A stretch of 64,000 nucleotides of DNA. It comes from Helichrysum umbraculigerum (Eukaryota; Streptophyta; Magnoliopsida; Asterales; Asteraceae). Positions 11,804 to 21,369 of this stretch are shown one piece after another (positions within the stretch are counted from its first letter, which is position 1; every line of letters begins with the position of its first letter). The notes under the pieces are model-generated. The model searched no databases and was not told the origin of the DNA. It saw nothing but the letters and a program-made list of their open reading frames with translations. The DNA lies in contig CATIUR010000001.1 of assembly GCA_949592205.1 (NCBI GenBank), positions 240,826,750 through 240,890,749 of the forward strand, given 5' to 3'. The position numbers and the translations under genes were made by a program.

Positions 11804-12641
11804 TTGTGTTTGTAAATCTTTTGGTCGCCCGTCTGTTTGGGCTTTCTTTTGTAAACGATTTACTTTGATGTGTTCCTGGGTGTGCCCGGTTTGGGCTTAT
11901 GTGGTTGTTCGAACAATTTGTATTTTGTTTGTGGTGCCCGGTTTGGGCTTGTGCGACCTTTGGACAATTTAATGCTTGTAATTGAACGGTGCGTGTGGTT
12001 TGTTTATGAACCTTATGTTTATCGTGTTTAGCTCTGAACTAAATGTTTATGTTTGCGCTTTTATTGTTTTGTCATGACCGGCAAGTCTAGATTGCCACTT
12101 TGTGTTGGCATCTCGCCTGCAGCGGACTCAAAAGTCGTCGCTGGGCGCGGGGCAACTGTTTCTGATCAACCCCTCTTCAGCTTAAAAACTGCGGGGGATC
12201 TCCGCCATGGGGCAGGGCTAGAAAGCACCTCCCGCTGCGGCGGGGTCAACTCATCTGTTTCCACCGCGGGCATTTCGCCCCGCTGCGGTGTGTCATGAGA
12301 TGGCTGTGACCACTTTGTTTTGGTCGGCTCTTTGGCTTTCGGATTTTTACAAGTGTTGAGGTTGCGCGTTGCTTCGCTTAAGTGTTCAGCAGATACACGC
12401 GTATGTAACCAAATTAGAGCTAGTAGTTTTGCAATGGTCGTTGGATTTTCATTACGTTGGAAAATTTTGAAAATACATAGCATGGGTACAGGAAAAAAAG
12501 CTGATCAGACTTGCTCCTAACTTGCGCTATCAACCATTACAAAGACTTAAGGAAGTAAAACAGAAAACATTTTCTGGATGGGGTTTAGGCCTGCCGTTGA
12601 TGCGGCGAGGCGACCCATGGGATGTGGCACTGTGTGTGGCC
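11804..12641. other. Convergent 3' region between antisense gene and gag-pol
   Basis: 838 bp where the antisense gene (plus) and gag-pol (minus) point at each other. It contains T-rich 3'-UTR-like sequence and a repeated GTGCCCGGTTTGGGCTT motif (near 11883 and 11932). Overlapping transcripts here could form double-stranded RNA. No gene is visible. Confidence 0.5.
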
Positions 12642-15600
12642 TCAGACGTAGCACTTTTTCAAGTTTGTCGCATGCCAGGTGCGGGGGATCGGAGTCCCGT
12701 TGAGGTTGACCAGGCTATATGCTCCATTGCCGTAGCTCGTGGCGACCCTGTATGGTCCTTCCCATTTCGGGCCTAGCTTGCCCATGTCTTCGGCGCGGCT
12801 CACCTCGTTCTTCCTCCAGACATAATCTCCAACTTGGAAAGTTAGTGGGTGCACTCTGCGGTTGTAGTACCGCGCCATTTTCCTTTTGTTTTCTGCCTCC
12901 CTTACCGAGGCGTACTCCCTTCTTACATCCGTGAGTTCTAAATGTTCCCTGCGGTGTATCTCATTCACATCTTCGTCGAATTGCGCCACCCTGGGCGTGG
13001 GCACGCTTATCTCGGCAGGGATCACCGCTTCTGACCCGTAAACCAAGCTGTAGAGGGTCTCACCCGTGCTTTCCTTGGGCGTTGTGCGGTGTGCCCACAG
13101 TACATTTGGCAATTCCTCGGCCCAGCCCCTTGTGTTTGTATCTAATCGCGCTTTGATGCCCTCAACGATGTCGCGGTTGGTGACTTCGACCTGTCCGTTC
13201 GCTTGGGGGTGCGCCACGGAAGTGAATGTTTGTTTTATTTGGAGACCTTCGCACCACGATTTGAAAGGGTTGTCAGCGAACTGTTTCCCGTTATCACTTA
13301 CGATTTCATGCGGCACACCGAAACGACAAACAATGTCATTCCACACAAAGTCGAGTACCTTTTGCCCTGTGATTCTATTTACCGCTTTCGCCTCCACCCA
13401 TTTGGTGAAGTAGTCAATTGCTACCACCAGAAATTTTACACCTCCGTGGTCCACCGGGAAAGGACCCACAATGTCGATGCCCCACTTGTGGAAAGGCCAT
13501 GCTGATGTAACTGGGATCAGGTCATGCCTGGGGGTACGCTGCACCGGGGCGTGGATTTGACATGCGTGGCATTTTCGTGTTATCTCCAGTGTGTCTTTGT
13601 GCATGGTTGGCCAGAAATAACCATGCCTTGCTATCTTTGCTACTATTGAACGGGGGCCGGCGTGCAAACCGCATGCCCCTTCGTGTATTTCTCTGATGAC
13701 ATTCTCCGCCTGCGCAGGCCCAACGCACCTCAACTCCGGGCCGGAGAAAGTTTTTCTGTAGAGCACCCCATTTTTTATAAAGTACCTCGGTGCGTTGACT
13801 CGTATTTTTCGGGCCTGACCCGGATCGTCTGGAAGTACTCCAGTATTGATGAACTTGATGAATGGTGTCATCCAGGTGTCACCTTCCTCTTGTATGTCCT
13901 CCACCGTGGGGTCGGCCATGATGGATTTTTGCTTGAGAACTTCGACAAGTACTTCTTTTGTCAGATGGGCAAAGTTGAGGGATGCTAGCTTACTGAGGGC
14001 GTCCGCCCGTTTGTTTCTGCCCCGGGGGACCTGCTCGATGCTGAAAGTATTAAAACCCTCTATTGTTGTTCTCGTCAGGCTGAGGTACTGTTTCATTGCT
14101 GGTTCTTTCGCTTCAAATAGGCCTGAGATTTGATTTGCCACGAGTTGGGAATCCACAAAAGCTTTTAAATTCTTGATGTCCATGGCCAGTGCGAGGCGCA
14201 GGCCCGCGAGAAGCGCCTCATATTCTGATTCGTTGTTTGATGCCGGGAATTCGAATCGTAGGGCATAAGTGTATTCTTTTCCGGTTGGGCTTATCAGGAT
14301 TAGTCCAGCCCCAGACCCTTCAGAACTTGATGCGCCGTCGGTCCATAACTCCCAGGTATCCGCCGCAGTGGGTGCGGACGTGGGGCTCTGAGCCATTCCT
14401 TCAGATCCTTTGGGTATTTCTGCCAAGAAATCGGCCATTACTTGCCCTTTGACAGCGCTGCGTGGTTTGAAAAAGATCTCATGCTCCCCCAGCTCTATGG
14501 CCCATTTGGCCAGTCTACCCGATACTTCTGGCTTGGTTAGGACTTGTTTAATTGGCTGGTCCGTGAGTACCACTATGGGGTGCGCCTGAAAGTAGCGACG
14601 CAGCCGCCGCGCTGAATATACAATTGCTAGGATGAGTTTCTCCATGGGGTTGTAATTGAGTTCGCCCCCCTGCAGTGCTTTGCTTACGAAATAGATGGGC
14701 AGCTGCACCTTGTTTCTTTCTGCAATGAGGACTGAGCTCACTGCGTCACCTGACGCTGCGATGTACAGCAGCAAGGTCTCTCCCGCGATGGGTGCGGTCA
14801 GAGTGGGTAGCTCCTGCATGAAAGCCTTCATCTCTTGGAATGCTTGTTCCGCCTCATCTGACCACACAAAATTATTGTTATGTAAACAACCCCGGAGGGT
14901 GGCAAAGAAAGGGAGTGACCTGTCTGCTGCGCGTGACAAGAAACGTGTCAACGCCGCGAGTTTCCCTGTAAGGCTCTGGACTTGCTGTCTTGAACTTGGT
15001 GAGGGCATCCCTACTATTGCATCGATCTTTTTGGGGTTGGCTTTGATCCCCCTGGAAGAGATTATGTGCCCTAGGAACTTGCCCTCCTCCATCCCGAAGG
15101 TGCATTTGGCTGGGTTCAGTTTCATACCGATGCTCCGCAGCGTGGCGAATGTTTCCAGCATATCACTCAGGAGGTTTGACTCGGAGTTGCTTTTGATCAC
15201 AATGTCGTCAACGTAGGCCTCAACATTTCGGCCAATTTGATGCTGGAATGCTGCGTCGATAACTCTTTGATATGTTGCGCCGGCGTTTTTCAAGCCGAAT
15301 GGCATCTTTTGATAGCAAAAGATTCCTTTGGCGGTGTGGAACGCCGTTTTATCTTCGTCCTCTTTTGCCATGTGAATTTGGTGATAGCCCTTGTATGCAT
15401 CTAAAAAGCACTTGAGGCGGAAACCTGCAAGTGACTCCACTTTCCAATCGATTTCGGGCAGGGGGTAGTTATCTTTGGGGCAGGCCTTGTTAAGGTCTTT
15501 ATAATCCACGCACATCCTCCAGTCCCCGTTGGACTTCTTGACCAAGACTGGGTTGGCCACCCAGGTTTGGTACTTTACCTCCCGCATGACACCTGCTGCA

Positions 15601-18110
15601 ACCAGCCCGTCAACTTCTGCTGTCAAGAACTTGCTGCGGTCCGGGGCCATCCCCCTCTTTTTCTGTCTCACTGGGGTGAGGCTGGGGTTAACATTGAGTT
15701 TGTGCTCGGCTATGCTCCGAGGGACCCCTGTCATATCGGCGTAGCGAAATGCAAACACATCCATGTTATCTTGGAGGATTTTTATGATTTGTATCTTGGT
15801 TTCCTTCGGAAGGTCTTTGTTTATCTTGATTGCTTGATCGGGGTAAGCTGGGTTAATGATGACATCCTCCTCCGCCGGGCTGGGGATAGTGATCTGTTTG
15901 GGTGTTTCCACCGCGACGGGTGCGCACATTGTTGCCGTCGCGGGTGAGCACCTGAGTGTGGCGATGCCCTGCTGCGTTGGAAACTTTATCATCCCGTGAA
16001 CAGTGGAGACCACCGCGCCGAAAGCCCGCAGGCCCGTTCTCCCCAATATGATGTTATGCCGCGACGGTGATCGCACCACTATGAATTCCAGTGCGGTGGA
16101 CCTGTAAGCTTCGTTGTGCCCTAAGCACGCTTCCAGAGTTATTTTTCCGAGTGGCCAGTTTGTTTCGCCCGAAAATCCCACCAATGGTGAGTCGTATGAG
16201 TTTAGCAGCCGTTGAGTGCCTCGGGGCAGCTGGATGAAACAGTGTTCGTACATGATATCCAGCGCGCTGCCGCTGTCCACATAAATTCTTTCTACGTGGT
16301 GGTTGTCTATTCTGCCAGATATGATTAGCGGCTCGGCGGATGGGCTGGCATCCTGAATGGGTGGGAAACTTATTTCTTGCCTTTCCCATGTTTCCAACGC
16401 TTCCACCTTGCGTCGTTGCCCGCTGGTCCAGCATTGAATCATGTGGATTGTTCCATCGGGAGGCGGTAACACCTGAGCCTTTTTCCTGTCACCCCCCCCT
16501 GCAGGCTTGTCTTCCTCCTGCTTTCGCGTGGCTCTTGCACCGATGACTAAGTGCTCGAGCTTGCCTGCTTTCACGGCGTTGATGATGACTGCTTTGAGCT
16601 CTCTGCAATCATTTGTATCGTGGCCCTTCTCTTCGTGATACCTACAGTATTTATTACTTTGCTTTCCGTATTTCGTTAACATGGGCCGTGGGGGTGGGAA
16701 GCGTTTTGCCTCTGGCTCTGTTGCGAGGATTTCTTTCGGTGACTTGCTCAAGGATGAGAGTAGGGTTTGTCGCTCCGCGGGCCTGTATCTTGGGTACCTG
16801 TACTCCCTTGGGTTTCCTCTGTCCCGCCGGTGTGACGGTGAGGGGCCGGCGGAGTAGCTGTTGTTGTGCCGCGGCCTGGCGTGTGGGCGCACCGCGCCAA
16901 CCCTGATGAAGCTTCGTGCTTTGTCTTGCATTGCTGCCACAGTCTTTGGCAGGGTTTCCGTTAGTTGATCAACGAGAGCGCTAAACCTGTTCTTGTCCAG
17001 GCAATTGATGAAGCCTGAAATTTGTTGGCTCTCCGGTAGTCCTGGTATTCGAAGGCATTGATTTGCGTGCCTGTCGATGAAGTCTGCCAAACCTTCGTCA
17101 TGGCGTTGGAACAGGTAGTGTGCCGCCATGTGTGACAGCTCCTCTGTCTTTCTTTGATGGAATCGCCTTATGAACTTCTCCCTTAGATCGGGCCAGCCGG
17201 TGATGCTCCTGGGGGGTTGCTCATGTAGCCAACGCCGCGCCAGGTCATGCAGGACTGACTGGAACATGTGGCACGCTACCGCGTCGCTCCAGTGCTGAGT
17301 TCTGATTGCATTATCGAAGCCACAGAGGAAGTCCTCTGGGTCCGTGGTACCGTCATAGTTGCCTACCCCCAGTGGCACGCTGGTGTTGTACGGCAATGGG
17401 GTTACCGCTACGTGCTCCATGAAGTGCATGGCAACATCGGGGGCTTGGATCTGCCTCGGCACGGGGAGCCCCATTAGCGCCGCTCTTAAGTTTGCCACCA
17501 TTGGGTTCTCCGGCGGTGGCGGTGGTGCAGGGGTAGGTGGTTGCATTGCTTGATGAAGTATCTGAGCTAGCATGGCTGCTGGGTTGTTCTGTTGCGACTG
17601 GTCTGTCTGCTGCGTGCTTGTGGGCGTTTGGGAGTTGTTGCTCAGCGGCGTGTGTTGTACCAGCGGCGGTGTGTAGTGCTGTAAAGGCACTTGTTGGGGG
17701 TAGTACATTTGTGGCCACTGGTGTTGTTGGGGCGAAAAGGTGTCCGGCCCGACGAAGTAACCCATCTGTGATAGCACGTGCTGCGCCATGCTTGGAGTGA
17801 GCATGGTCTGCTGCATGTTTGTGTTCGGGAGCGGGGTTGTTACGCCGGACATCGGTGTGAACATCTGCGGACTTGAGACGCTGCTTGTTCCGGCTGCCGT
17901 CGCCGGTGTTGAGAAATGCAGGCGTATACGGTTTGCTTCGGCGGTCTCGCGGCGGCGTTGGTCAGCCAGAATGTTCTGTGTCTGAATAATGGTTGCAGCC
18001 ACCTGCTGGCCCGCTAGCGGTGGTAATGATACTAACTGTGAGACCACGGGGTCTGTTACGTGGGGGCTCGCCGGAGCTCGCGACGGCGTTGTGCCGCCTT
18101 CGGACGCCAT
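12642..18110 (-). CDS. Gag-Pol polyprotein of the Tat element, 1822 aa, uninterrupted
   Basis: A single frame. A Gln/Pro-rich N-terminus (to about residue 200) precedes a capsid-like Gag domain (about 255-340: FLCGFDNAIRTQHW, FIRRFHQ) and a CCHC-like CRYHEEKGHDTNDC near 490. The aspartic protease has IYVDSGSALDIM near 615. Reverse transcriptase spans about 850-1040, with KCFLDAYKGYHQI, MPFGLKNAGATYQR and catalytic AYVDDIVIKS. A retroviral-type RNase H follows (about 1110-1215), then a second plant-type RNase H (about 1270-1390: LWTDGAS, NNESEYEALLAG, FVDSQLVANQ, KRADALSKLAS). Integrase (about 1450-1720) has a zinc-binding HHCC region (GLHAGPRS...CHACQIHA) and DDE residues in WGIDIVGPF, IVSDNGKQF and GQVEVTNRD. 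The second RNase H marks the Tat lineage. Every catalytic motif I checked is present. Confidence 0.95.
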   Translation of the reverse strand: MASEGGTTPSRAPASPHVTDPVVSQLVSLPPLAGQQVAATIIQTQNILADQRRRETAEANRIRLHFSTPATAAGTSSVSSPQMFTPMSGVTTPLPNTNMQQTMLTPSMAQHVLSQMGYFVGPDTFSPQQHQWPQMYYPQQVPLQHYTPPLVQHTPLSNNSQTPTSTQQTDQSQQNNPAAMLAQILHQAMQPPTPAPPPPPENPMVANLRAALMGLPVPRQIQAPDVAMHFMEHVAVTPLPYNTSVPLGVGNYDGTTDPEDFLCGFDNAIRTQHWSDAVACHMFQSVLHDLARRWLHEQPPRSITGWPDLREKFIRRFHQRKTEELSHMAAHYLFQRHDEGLADFIDRHANQCLRIPGLPESQQISGFINCLDKNRFSALVDQLTETLPKTVAAMQDKARSFIRVGAVRPHARPRHNNSYSAGPSPSHRRDRGNPREYRYPRYRPAERQTLLSSLSKSPKEILATEPEAKRFPPPRPMLTKYGKQSNKYCRYHEEKGHDTNDCRELKAVIINAVKAGKLEHLVIGARATRKQEEDKPAGGGDRKKAQVLPPPDGTIHMIQCWTSGQRRKVEALETWERQEISFPPIQDASPSAEPLIISGRIDNHHVERIYVDSGSALDIMYEHCFIQLPRGTQRLLNSYDSPLVGFSGETNWPLGKITLEACLGHNEAYRSTALEFIVVRSPSRHNIILGRTGLRAFGAVVSTVHGMIKFPTQQGIATLRCSPATATMCAPVAVETPKQITIPSPAEEDVIINPAYPDQAIKINKDLPKETKIQIIKILQDNMDVFAFRYADMTGVPRSIAEHKLNVNPSLTPVRQKKRGMAPDRSKFLTAEVDGLVAAGVMREVKYQTWVANPVLVKKSNGDWRMCVDYKDLNKACPKDNYPLPEIDWKVESLAGFRLKCFLDAYKGYHQIHMAKEDEDKTAFHTAKGIFCYQKMPFGLKNAGATYQRVIDAAFQHQIGRNVEAYVDDIVIKSNSESNLLSDMLETFATLRSIGMKLNPAKCTFGMEEGKFLGHIISSRGIKANPKKIDAIVGMPSPSSRQQVQSLTGKLAALTRFLSRAADRSLPFFATLRGCLHNNNFVWSDEAEQAFQEMKAFMQELPTLTAPIAGETLLLYIAASGDAVSSVLIAERNKVQLPIYFVSKALQGGELNYNPMEKLILAIVYSARRLRRYFQAHPIVVLTDQPIKQVLTKPEVSGRLAKWAIELGEHEIFFKPRSAVKGQVMADFLAEIPKGSEGMAQSPTSAPTAADTWELWTDGASSSEGSGAGLILISPTGKEYTYALRFEFPASNNESEYEALLAGLRLALAMDIKNLKAFVDSQLVANQISGLFEAKEPAMKQYLSLTRTTIEGFNTFSIEQVPRGRNKRADALSKLASLNFAHLTKEVLVEVLKQKSIMADPTVEDIQEEGDTWMTPFIKFINTGVLPDDPGQARKIRVNAPRYFIKNGVLYRKTFSGPELRCVGPAQAENVIREIHEGACGLHAGPRSIVAKIARHGYFWPTMHKDTLEITRKCHACQIHAPVQRTPRHDLIPVTSAWPFHKWGIDIVGPFPVDHGGVKFLVVAIDYFTKWVEAKAVNRITGQKVLDFVWNDIVCRFGVPHEIVSDNGKQFADNPFKSWCEGLQIKQTFTSVAHPQANGQVEVTNRDIVEGIKARLDTNTRGWAEELPNVLWAHRTTPKESTGETLYSLVYGSEAVIPAEISVPTPRVAQFDEDVNEIHRREHLELTDVRREYASVREAENKRKMARYYNRRVHPLTFQVGDYVWRKNEVSRAEDMGKLGPKWEGPYRVATSYGNGAYSLVNLNGTPIPRTWHATNLKKCYV

Positions 18111-18186
18111 AAACGGCGGTTTCTAGTTGTAAAAGTGGCTTTGAGGTCGTGTTTTTTTGAAACTTCAAGCTGATGAATGAAATTGT

Positions 18187-18204
18187 CTTAAACGGATGGC
18201 GCCA
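18187..18204 (-). promoter_or_regulatory. Primer-binding site of the Tat element
   Basis: On the minus strand TGGCGCCATCCG begins 2 nt after the 5' LTR. The first eight or so bases fit the 3' end of a tRNA ending GGCGCCA (tRNA-Asp is the usual primer with TGGCGCC). The remainder does not follow the common tRNA-Asp sequence, so the primer is uncertain. Confidence 0.6.
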
Positions 18205-18206
18205 TT

Positions 18207-18741
18207 TGATCGAGCATAAGTTTACTCGAGTGCATGAATGTGTGAGTGGGGTGATGTACCGAGTTAAATCTACACTCCAATTGCTGTAAATAACCTTAAA
18301 TCTCAAGGAAGATTCAAGGTGGTAGAGTAAACCAGGGTTTAGGGTTTATGGAAGTGAGTATGTATGTGAAATCTGTGGCCAAACGGTTCTAAGTATGGCT
18401 TATATATAATATGTGAGGATGAGTGGACCGTTGCGACGTATGGGCCTGGCCCGGCCCATTTGAGGTTTCCCGCCTAAACGGTAAAGCCCAATCCATAGAA
18501 TGATCTTGAAGGAGCGTGTGTCACATTTGTCTTCACCTCTCAGCCAATGAGACACGATGGATGTACGCTGACTTATTTGTACGATCCCGACCAGCTCTGG
18601 TCCCTGATACGTTATGTCAGGGAATGTTTCTGGTTGGTACCGCTCCACTGTGGTGGGGCGGTGCGGGAATTATGGGAACGTGTCCCGTCCCGTCGGGACG
18701 GGGTGGAGCAATGTCGATGTTGAGAGGTGGTTACACCATTA
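18207..18741 (-). repeat. 5' LTR of the Tat element
   Basis: 535 bp, identical by eye to 8242-8776. It should hold the promoter for the gag-pol RNA; TATATAT occurs near 18405 on either strand. It is followed on the right by GAGAA and then the right end of the MITE. Confidence 0.85.
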
Positions 18742-19587
18742 GAGAACACTGTCCAGAATACTGTTTACCACTCCACAAAATCCTCACCACAAAATTCTCA
18801 CTCAGAACACTGTGTTTAGGCCGTCACCACTCCGAGTGCTCTAAATTGGTAATGTTTTGATGGTGTGGGAAAGCTCAGGCAGACTAATATTATGATTACG
18901 AGTGGTTGAGTGTGACTGAACATCAGTTGGAATTGTTCAAAAAAGTAAAACTCGGAAATGCGGGTACTGCCTTCAAAGTCTTTGTGCGTTTTGGAATCAT
19001 CCCTTTTATTTATTGACATTACATTGTGGGAATTTATTTCCTTTAAAAGAAACGTACCTAACATTTCTACCGATTAATCGGCGCCGTCTCTAAATTTTCG
19101 TAAGTACTAAACGAAAGAATGTTACTCATTAAATCATTTGATATTACGTTATTCTAGTTATATTAAATCTGCCAATAATGATTTAAACAGGGCTCAAACT
19201 AGTATTCATAATAATCATGTTTAAGTGTATTTGTTTTGTTTATTTTTGTAAATGCATAAGCATGTCAATGCATTGATTGATAAATAACGAGTACTAATTC
19301 ATAAGAAGTTATTAAGTTTAATTTTAGACGGAGTACATGATTAGCATTACAAATATGTCTTTTACGTGAACAATTTGAGCTCTCAAAAAATAAGTTTAAG
19401 CTCCGTCTTGGTAGTAGTCAAATGCTAACTTATTCCATATACATATAAACCCGAAACCTTTATATCATATCAAAACGTTCAAAATAATTAATCTTGATTG
19501 TCTCTGAAATATATCTTTTTATCATATCATTGGGAGCAACAACAATAACCAATTCATTGTAATTTTAGTCACGAGGTTTCGGGGAGA

Positions 19588-19787
19588 AACCCAAAAACCC
19601 AAACCCTAAACCCCAACCCCTAAACCCCAACCTCTAAACCCTAAACGCTTTATCAAACTCTAAACCCTAAATCATACTAAACCCTAAACCCTAATAAACC
19701 CTAAACCCTACTAAAACATAAAATCTAAACCCTAAACCATGAACCCTGCTAAATCCTAACCCTAAACTCTAACCCTAAACCCTAACC
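19588..19787. repeat. Degenerate interstitial telomere-like repeats
   Basis: About 200 bp rich in CCCTAAA, the Arabidopsis-type plant telomere unit, with variants such as CCCCAAC, CTCTAAA, CCCTACT and CCATGAA. Roughly twenty units in one orientation. Present only in copy B. Confidence 0.85.
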
Positions 19788-21369
19788 ATGACCGTAAATA
19801 AAATGTACAATCAATCACTAACACATGTGTTACAAATTTATAAAACCCACCAAAAAACCGAATTTTTTTTTTTATCGAAAGTATGCCTTGAGGGACGGCA
19901 AATCGAAGATGATAAAACGCTGAAAAATATGGTGCAAGTTTCATGATTTTTCGATTTGTCGTTTGTGAGATAATTGATGTTTGGGGTAAATGAGTTTTGT
20001 AGTATGAAACATTCTCTTTGTACATGTGGCATGATATCATTGGTTCCCTTAGTCTCACTCAAAAATCATGGACTCATTTGAACCTTACTCAAAGTATGTA
20101 AACTTAGATTAGATAATTAGACCCATTTTATTTGAAAAAATTGTTCACTCTAGTCTAAACGTTTTTACTAAACTAAACCAAAGTCAAGTTAGTAATCCCA
20201 ATACTCAATAAAAAAAAAACCCACCTTTTGGAAACTAGAAACAAAAGGATAATATAATGGTAACTAATTATAAAAGATCAAAATCTAAACATAAGATACG
20301 ACAAAAAATTACGTGTATGCTCCGTTGGTCTATCAGTGATTTAAGTTAGCTTCGGTTGTTTTTCGTTGCAATAGCTATGTTTTCTAAAAGTTAGTAAAGA
20401 AAGATTTATGTAGTCGAGTGGGAGATGAACTTTCAATGCTCTACTAGGTGATATAGAAACAAAAGCATTAGAAAATGTTCCGGACAAAGCACCATTCGTT
20501 ATTTCAAAGTTACTGGTGAACGATGAGAGGAAATTTAAATGTTGGTTGCAATATAATAGTACTTTTGATGCAATCCTACTTGATCGATGGAATCGTACAA
20601 TTTTAACTTTTTTATTTTGTTTAGATATTTTTTGCAACTCGTGGTATTTCGTTATAGCTCAGCCACTCCCTATGGAATATACCAATTTGTTTTTAAGGTC
20701 ATTTTCGTCTATAAGTTTTTGAACTCTACCTTTGTTAAAAATATACATATACTTTTTTCTAAATATGAAACGTAAAAATACGTTTTAACACATATCATGT
20801 TACGTATGTAATTCTTATTGGTCAATCATTCTAAAACTTTCAATTAAATAAATGTAATTCTTATTGGTCAATCATTCTGAACCTTTAATTTAACAAGTAC
20901 GTAGTATTATTTATTCATAATCCTTAATAATAATCAAAAAGGAAAAAAACACAAACGTGTCAATTTACAAAAGGTATTCGCAAACATACAAACGTAAAGA
21001 CGGAGTCAAGAGTTCAATCATCGTCTTCATATTCCTTTTAATCGCAAGTTACGCAATATATCTCTCTCATATCAGTGGTTGAGGTTCACCAGAAAATTAG
21101 TTTTACCCCTTTTTATATTCAAAGTATATGGTACCAACGGAAATCTATTTACACATTTTAATAATCAAAACTACTAGGAAATTAGGAATCATCTAAAACC
21201 AAATCGAATTCTTAATTTCATAAAACGTTCAAACAACTATAAAGAAAAAACCACATCAAACTTTGTACGACCACCAAACAACTAGGAAAAAAATCAACAT
21301 CCATACCAAAATACTAACACTAAAAAATAATAATAACAAATTCTAATAAATGCTCAATAATACTAAAAC

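Larger units (their letters stand above)
8242..18741 (-). mobile_element. Ty3/gypsy Tat-lineage LTR retrotransposon, apparently intact
   Basis: 10.5 kb on the minus strand. Two 535-bp LTRs are identical by eye, with a 5-bp TSD GAGAA at 8237-8241 and 18742-18746. Order on the minus strand: 5' LTR, primer site, gag-pol (18110-12642), a non-coding spacer, an extra gene in reverse orientation (9270-11803), polypurine tract, 3' LTR. The extra RNase H domain and the antisense gene before the 3' LTR are features of the Tat lineage. The element is more GC-rich than its surroundings. Confidence 0.9.
8026..18841. mobile_element. Tourist-like MITE, split by the Tat retrotransposon
   Basis: Ends GAGCACTCGGAGTGG and CCACTCCGAGTGCTC are perfect 15-bp inverted repeats flanked by TAA (8023-8025 and 18842-18844), as for PIF/Harbinger-derived MITEs. 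The MITE itself is only about 310 bp: 8026-8241 plus 18747-18841. The rest is the retrotransposon inserted into it. Copy A shows the empty site (GATTTATAGAAATTGG near 3322). Confidence 0.85.
7903..21369. repeat. Tandem duplication, copy B: region 3' of the intact AMT1
   Basis: Second copy of the blocks described for copy A, here running directly into the AMT1 gene at 21370. It is swollen by a MITE plus a Tat retrotransposon (8026-18841) and by a telomere-like tract (19588-19787) that has no counterpart in copy A. The stretches 18845-19585 and 19790-21369 are AT-rich flank with no convincing gene; short ORFs at 20340-20775 show no recognisable domain. Confidence 0.8.

Noticed and set aside
12642..18110. 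Many plus-strand ORFs of 60-170 codons opposite gag-pol
   Set aside because: Shadow frames of a GC-rich coding sequence; the gag-pol frame has clear domains and catalytic motifs.
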